A program made the position numbers and the translations under genes. The notes under the pieces are model-generated. The model was not told the origin of the DNA. It saw nothing but the letters and a program-made list of their open reading frames with translations, and searched no databases. Below, one piece after another: positions 63,384 to 64,000 of a stretch of 64,000 bases of DNA. Origin of the DNA: JAWLAT01 sp041395325 (GTDB lineage: Bacteria; Pseudomonadota; Gammaproteobacteria; Xanthomonadales; SZUA-5); NCBI GenBank assembly GCA_041395325.1, contig JAWLAT010000020.1, forward strand, positions 21,212-85,211, read 5' to 3'. The number at the start of each line of letters is the position of its first letter. Position 1 is the stretch's first letter.

Positions 63384-63408
63384 GGTCAGGGGCACGTTGC
63401 CCCTGACC
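63384..63408 (+). promoter_or_regulatory. Hairpin upstream of the decayed third copy
   Basis: A perfect 10-bp stem (GGTCAGGGGC, 63384-63393, with GCCCCTGACC, 63399-63408) and a 5-nt loop are followed by CGCTTTT. The T run makes it the best terminator candidate of the three leaders, 22 nt before the ATG of the pseudogene. Confidence 0.55.
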
Positions 63409-63430
63409 ACGCTTTTCCGGAGGATGGGTC

Positions 63431-63708
63431 ATGCACATACGTGTCCAGTCGTTCGGTGCTGCCGTGCTGATGCCGATGCCCTTGTGCGTGAGATCGTCGA
63501 GTTGAATCGACAGGCGAGTACGGCAAGACCGATGCCGGTGACGTGGACAGGCTGGACGCCGCCAAGGAGCGCATTTCCACGCCGCTCGGCGGTCATCGCA
63601 TCCGCGCAAGCTCTGGATCGGCGAGCGCTTCTGGCTCTTCATTGCCCAGAATGAGATCACCGCAATGTCCGCAATGACGACAAGAGCAGACGGGTCTGCA
63701 CAAGGGTC
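63431..63708 (+). pseudogene. Third paralog copy, frameshifted and truncated by an IS
   Basis: A GGAGG site and an ATG at 63431 remain, but the frame soon breaks. Pieces recognisable across frames are LVREIVELNR (compare LREVRDTVELAR), GEYGK, a LD-x-A-K-E-R-I segment, a GGH piece, 'FIAQNEIT' (compare FNAQELIT) and VRNDDKSRRVCT. The alignment ends abruptly at 63708, where the IS21-like end begins, so the C-terminal third is lost. It is a dead gene of the same family as 62035-62574 and 62732-63271. Confidence 0.8.
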
Positions 63709-64000
63709 TGTCAACGCCAATCCAAAATTGCTCACTTCTGGCGATCGAAAATTGCTCACTTTGGACTACCGATCAGTGCTTGTTTGAGTTGCCTTGATGG
63801 CGTTCTTCTTGCTGCTGATGAAGCCGCGTGCGGTAGCTGTTGCCGCGGATGTTGACCAGGTGGCAGTGGTGCAGGACGCGATCGATCAAGGCAGCGGCCA
63901 TGACCTCGTCGCCGAGGACTGCGCCCCAGTCTTCGAACGGCTTGTTTGAGGTCAGTACGGTGGAGGCGCGCTCGTAGCGGCGGTTCATCAACTGGAAGAA
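63709..64000 (-). mobile_element. IS21-family insertion sequence end (partial)
   Basis: The element starts with TGTCAACGCC at 63709 and holds two direct copies of AAAATTGCTCACT (63724-63736 and 63748-63760), the multiple-terminal-repeat pattern of IS21-family ends. The istB gene begins to be read just inside. The rest of the element lies beyond the window. Confidence 0.85.
63773..64000 (-). CDS. istB: IstB-type transposition helper ATPase (C-terminal fragment)
   Basis: The frame enters from the right edge (FFQLMNRRYERASTVLTSN) and continues KPFEDWGAVLGDEVMAAALI and DRVLHHCHLVNIRGNSYRTR, the conserved C-terminal part of IstB. It ends with a Gln/Glu/His-rich tail. IstB works with the IstA transposase. 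Only 75 codons are inside the window, so intactness of the gene cannot be judged. Confidence 0.92.
   Translation of the reverse strand, partial: FFQLMNRRYERASTVLTSNKPFEDWGAVLGDEVMAAALIDRVLHHCHLVNIRGNSYRTRLHQQQEERHQGNSNKH

Overview
The window is a visibly GC-rich, gene-dense stretch of a Gram-negative chromosome. Signal peptides, a lipoprotein box, a TonB-like protein, a GspE/PilB-type ATPase, a DUF1244 protein, a heme A/SURF1 cluster, FeoAB, phenylalanine hydroxylase with a divergent Lrp regulator, and extragenic repeats built on 7-bp units together suggest a gammaproteobacterium close to the Lysobacterales (Xanthomonadales). This placement is an inference from gene content and was not tested by alignment.

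Layout. 1-6.8 kb: a truncated octaheme-or-larger cytochrome c fused to an LVIVD propeller, a propeller-type sensor diguanylate cyclase and a DUF1244 protein. 6.8-17.6 kb: a family 2 glycosyltransferase, two FtsX/MacB-type permeases with no adjacent ATPase, a DASS anion symporter, a histidine kinase with a double-REC response regulator, and a proline-rich TonB-like protein. 17.8-21.7 kb: valS, which carries an in-frame copy of a dispersed repeat, and a CHAD protein. 21.8-27.4 kb: the surf1-hypothetical-ctaA-ctaB operon for cytochrome oxidase assembly, with 4-nt stop/start overlaps, a divergent DUF2909 gene, a 2OG-Fe(II) oxygenase and a YrbG-type exchanger. 27.6-35.8 kb: phhA and lrp, an orphan MoxR ATPase, a Ser/Thr kinase with TPRs, a coupled phosphoesterase/VOC/VOC operon whose first gene is broken by a TAG codon, and a GspE-like ATPase.

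35.9-51.6 kb: a large secreted BNR/VPS10-like propeller protein, a PIN/RHH toxin-antitoxin pair, feoA-feoB-small membrane protein behind a Fur-box-like site, an FAH-family hydrolase, aroE, a cysteine-cluster protein, an MFS transporter, an RhlE-like helicase, a GYF/RDD protein, and cysG divergent from a CysB-like LysR regulator. Between cysG and the regulator lie two perfect AGACGTCT boxes in 8-bp register. 51.7-61.8 kb: a GNAT enzyme, aspS (probably the non-discriminating type), a secreted PHB-depolymerase-like esterase with Ig-like modules, a Uma2 protein, a fructosamine-kinase-like protein, a gluzincin peptidase and an M13 lipoprotein peptidase.

61.9-64.0 kb is the least ordinary part. Two tandem paralogs encode small secreted proteins of unknown function, each behind a structured leader. 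A decayed third copy follows and is cut by the end of an IS21-family element, whose istB gene runs off the window. The other points worth a second look are the repeat inside valS, the metbox-like array, and the TAG-broken VOC gene.
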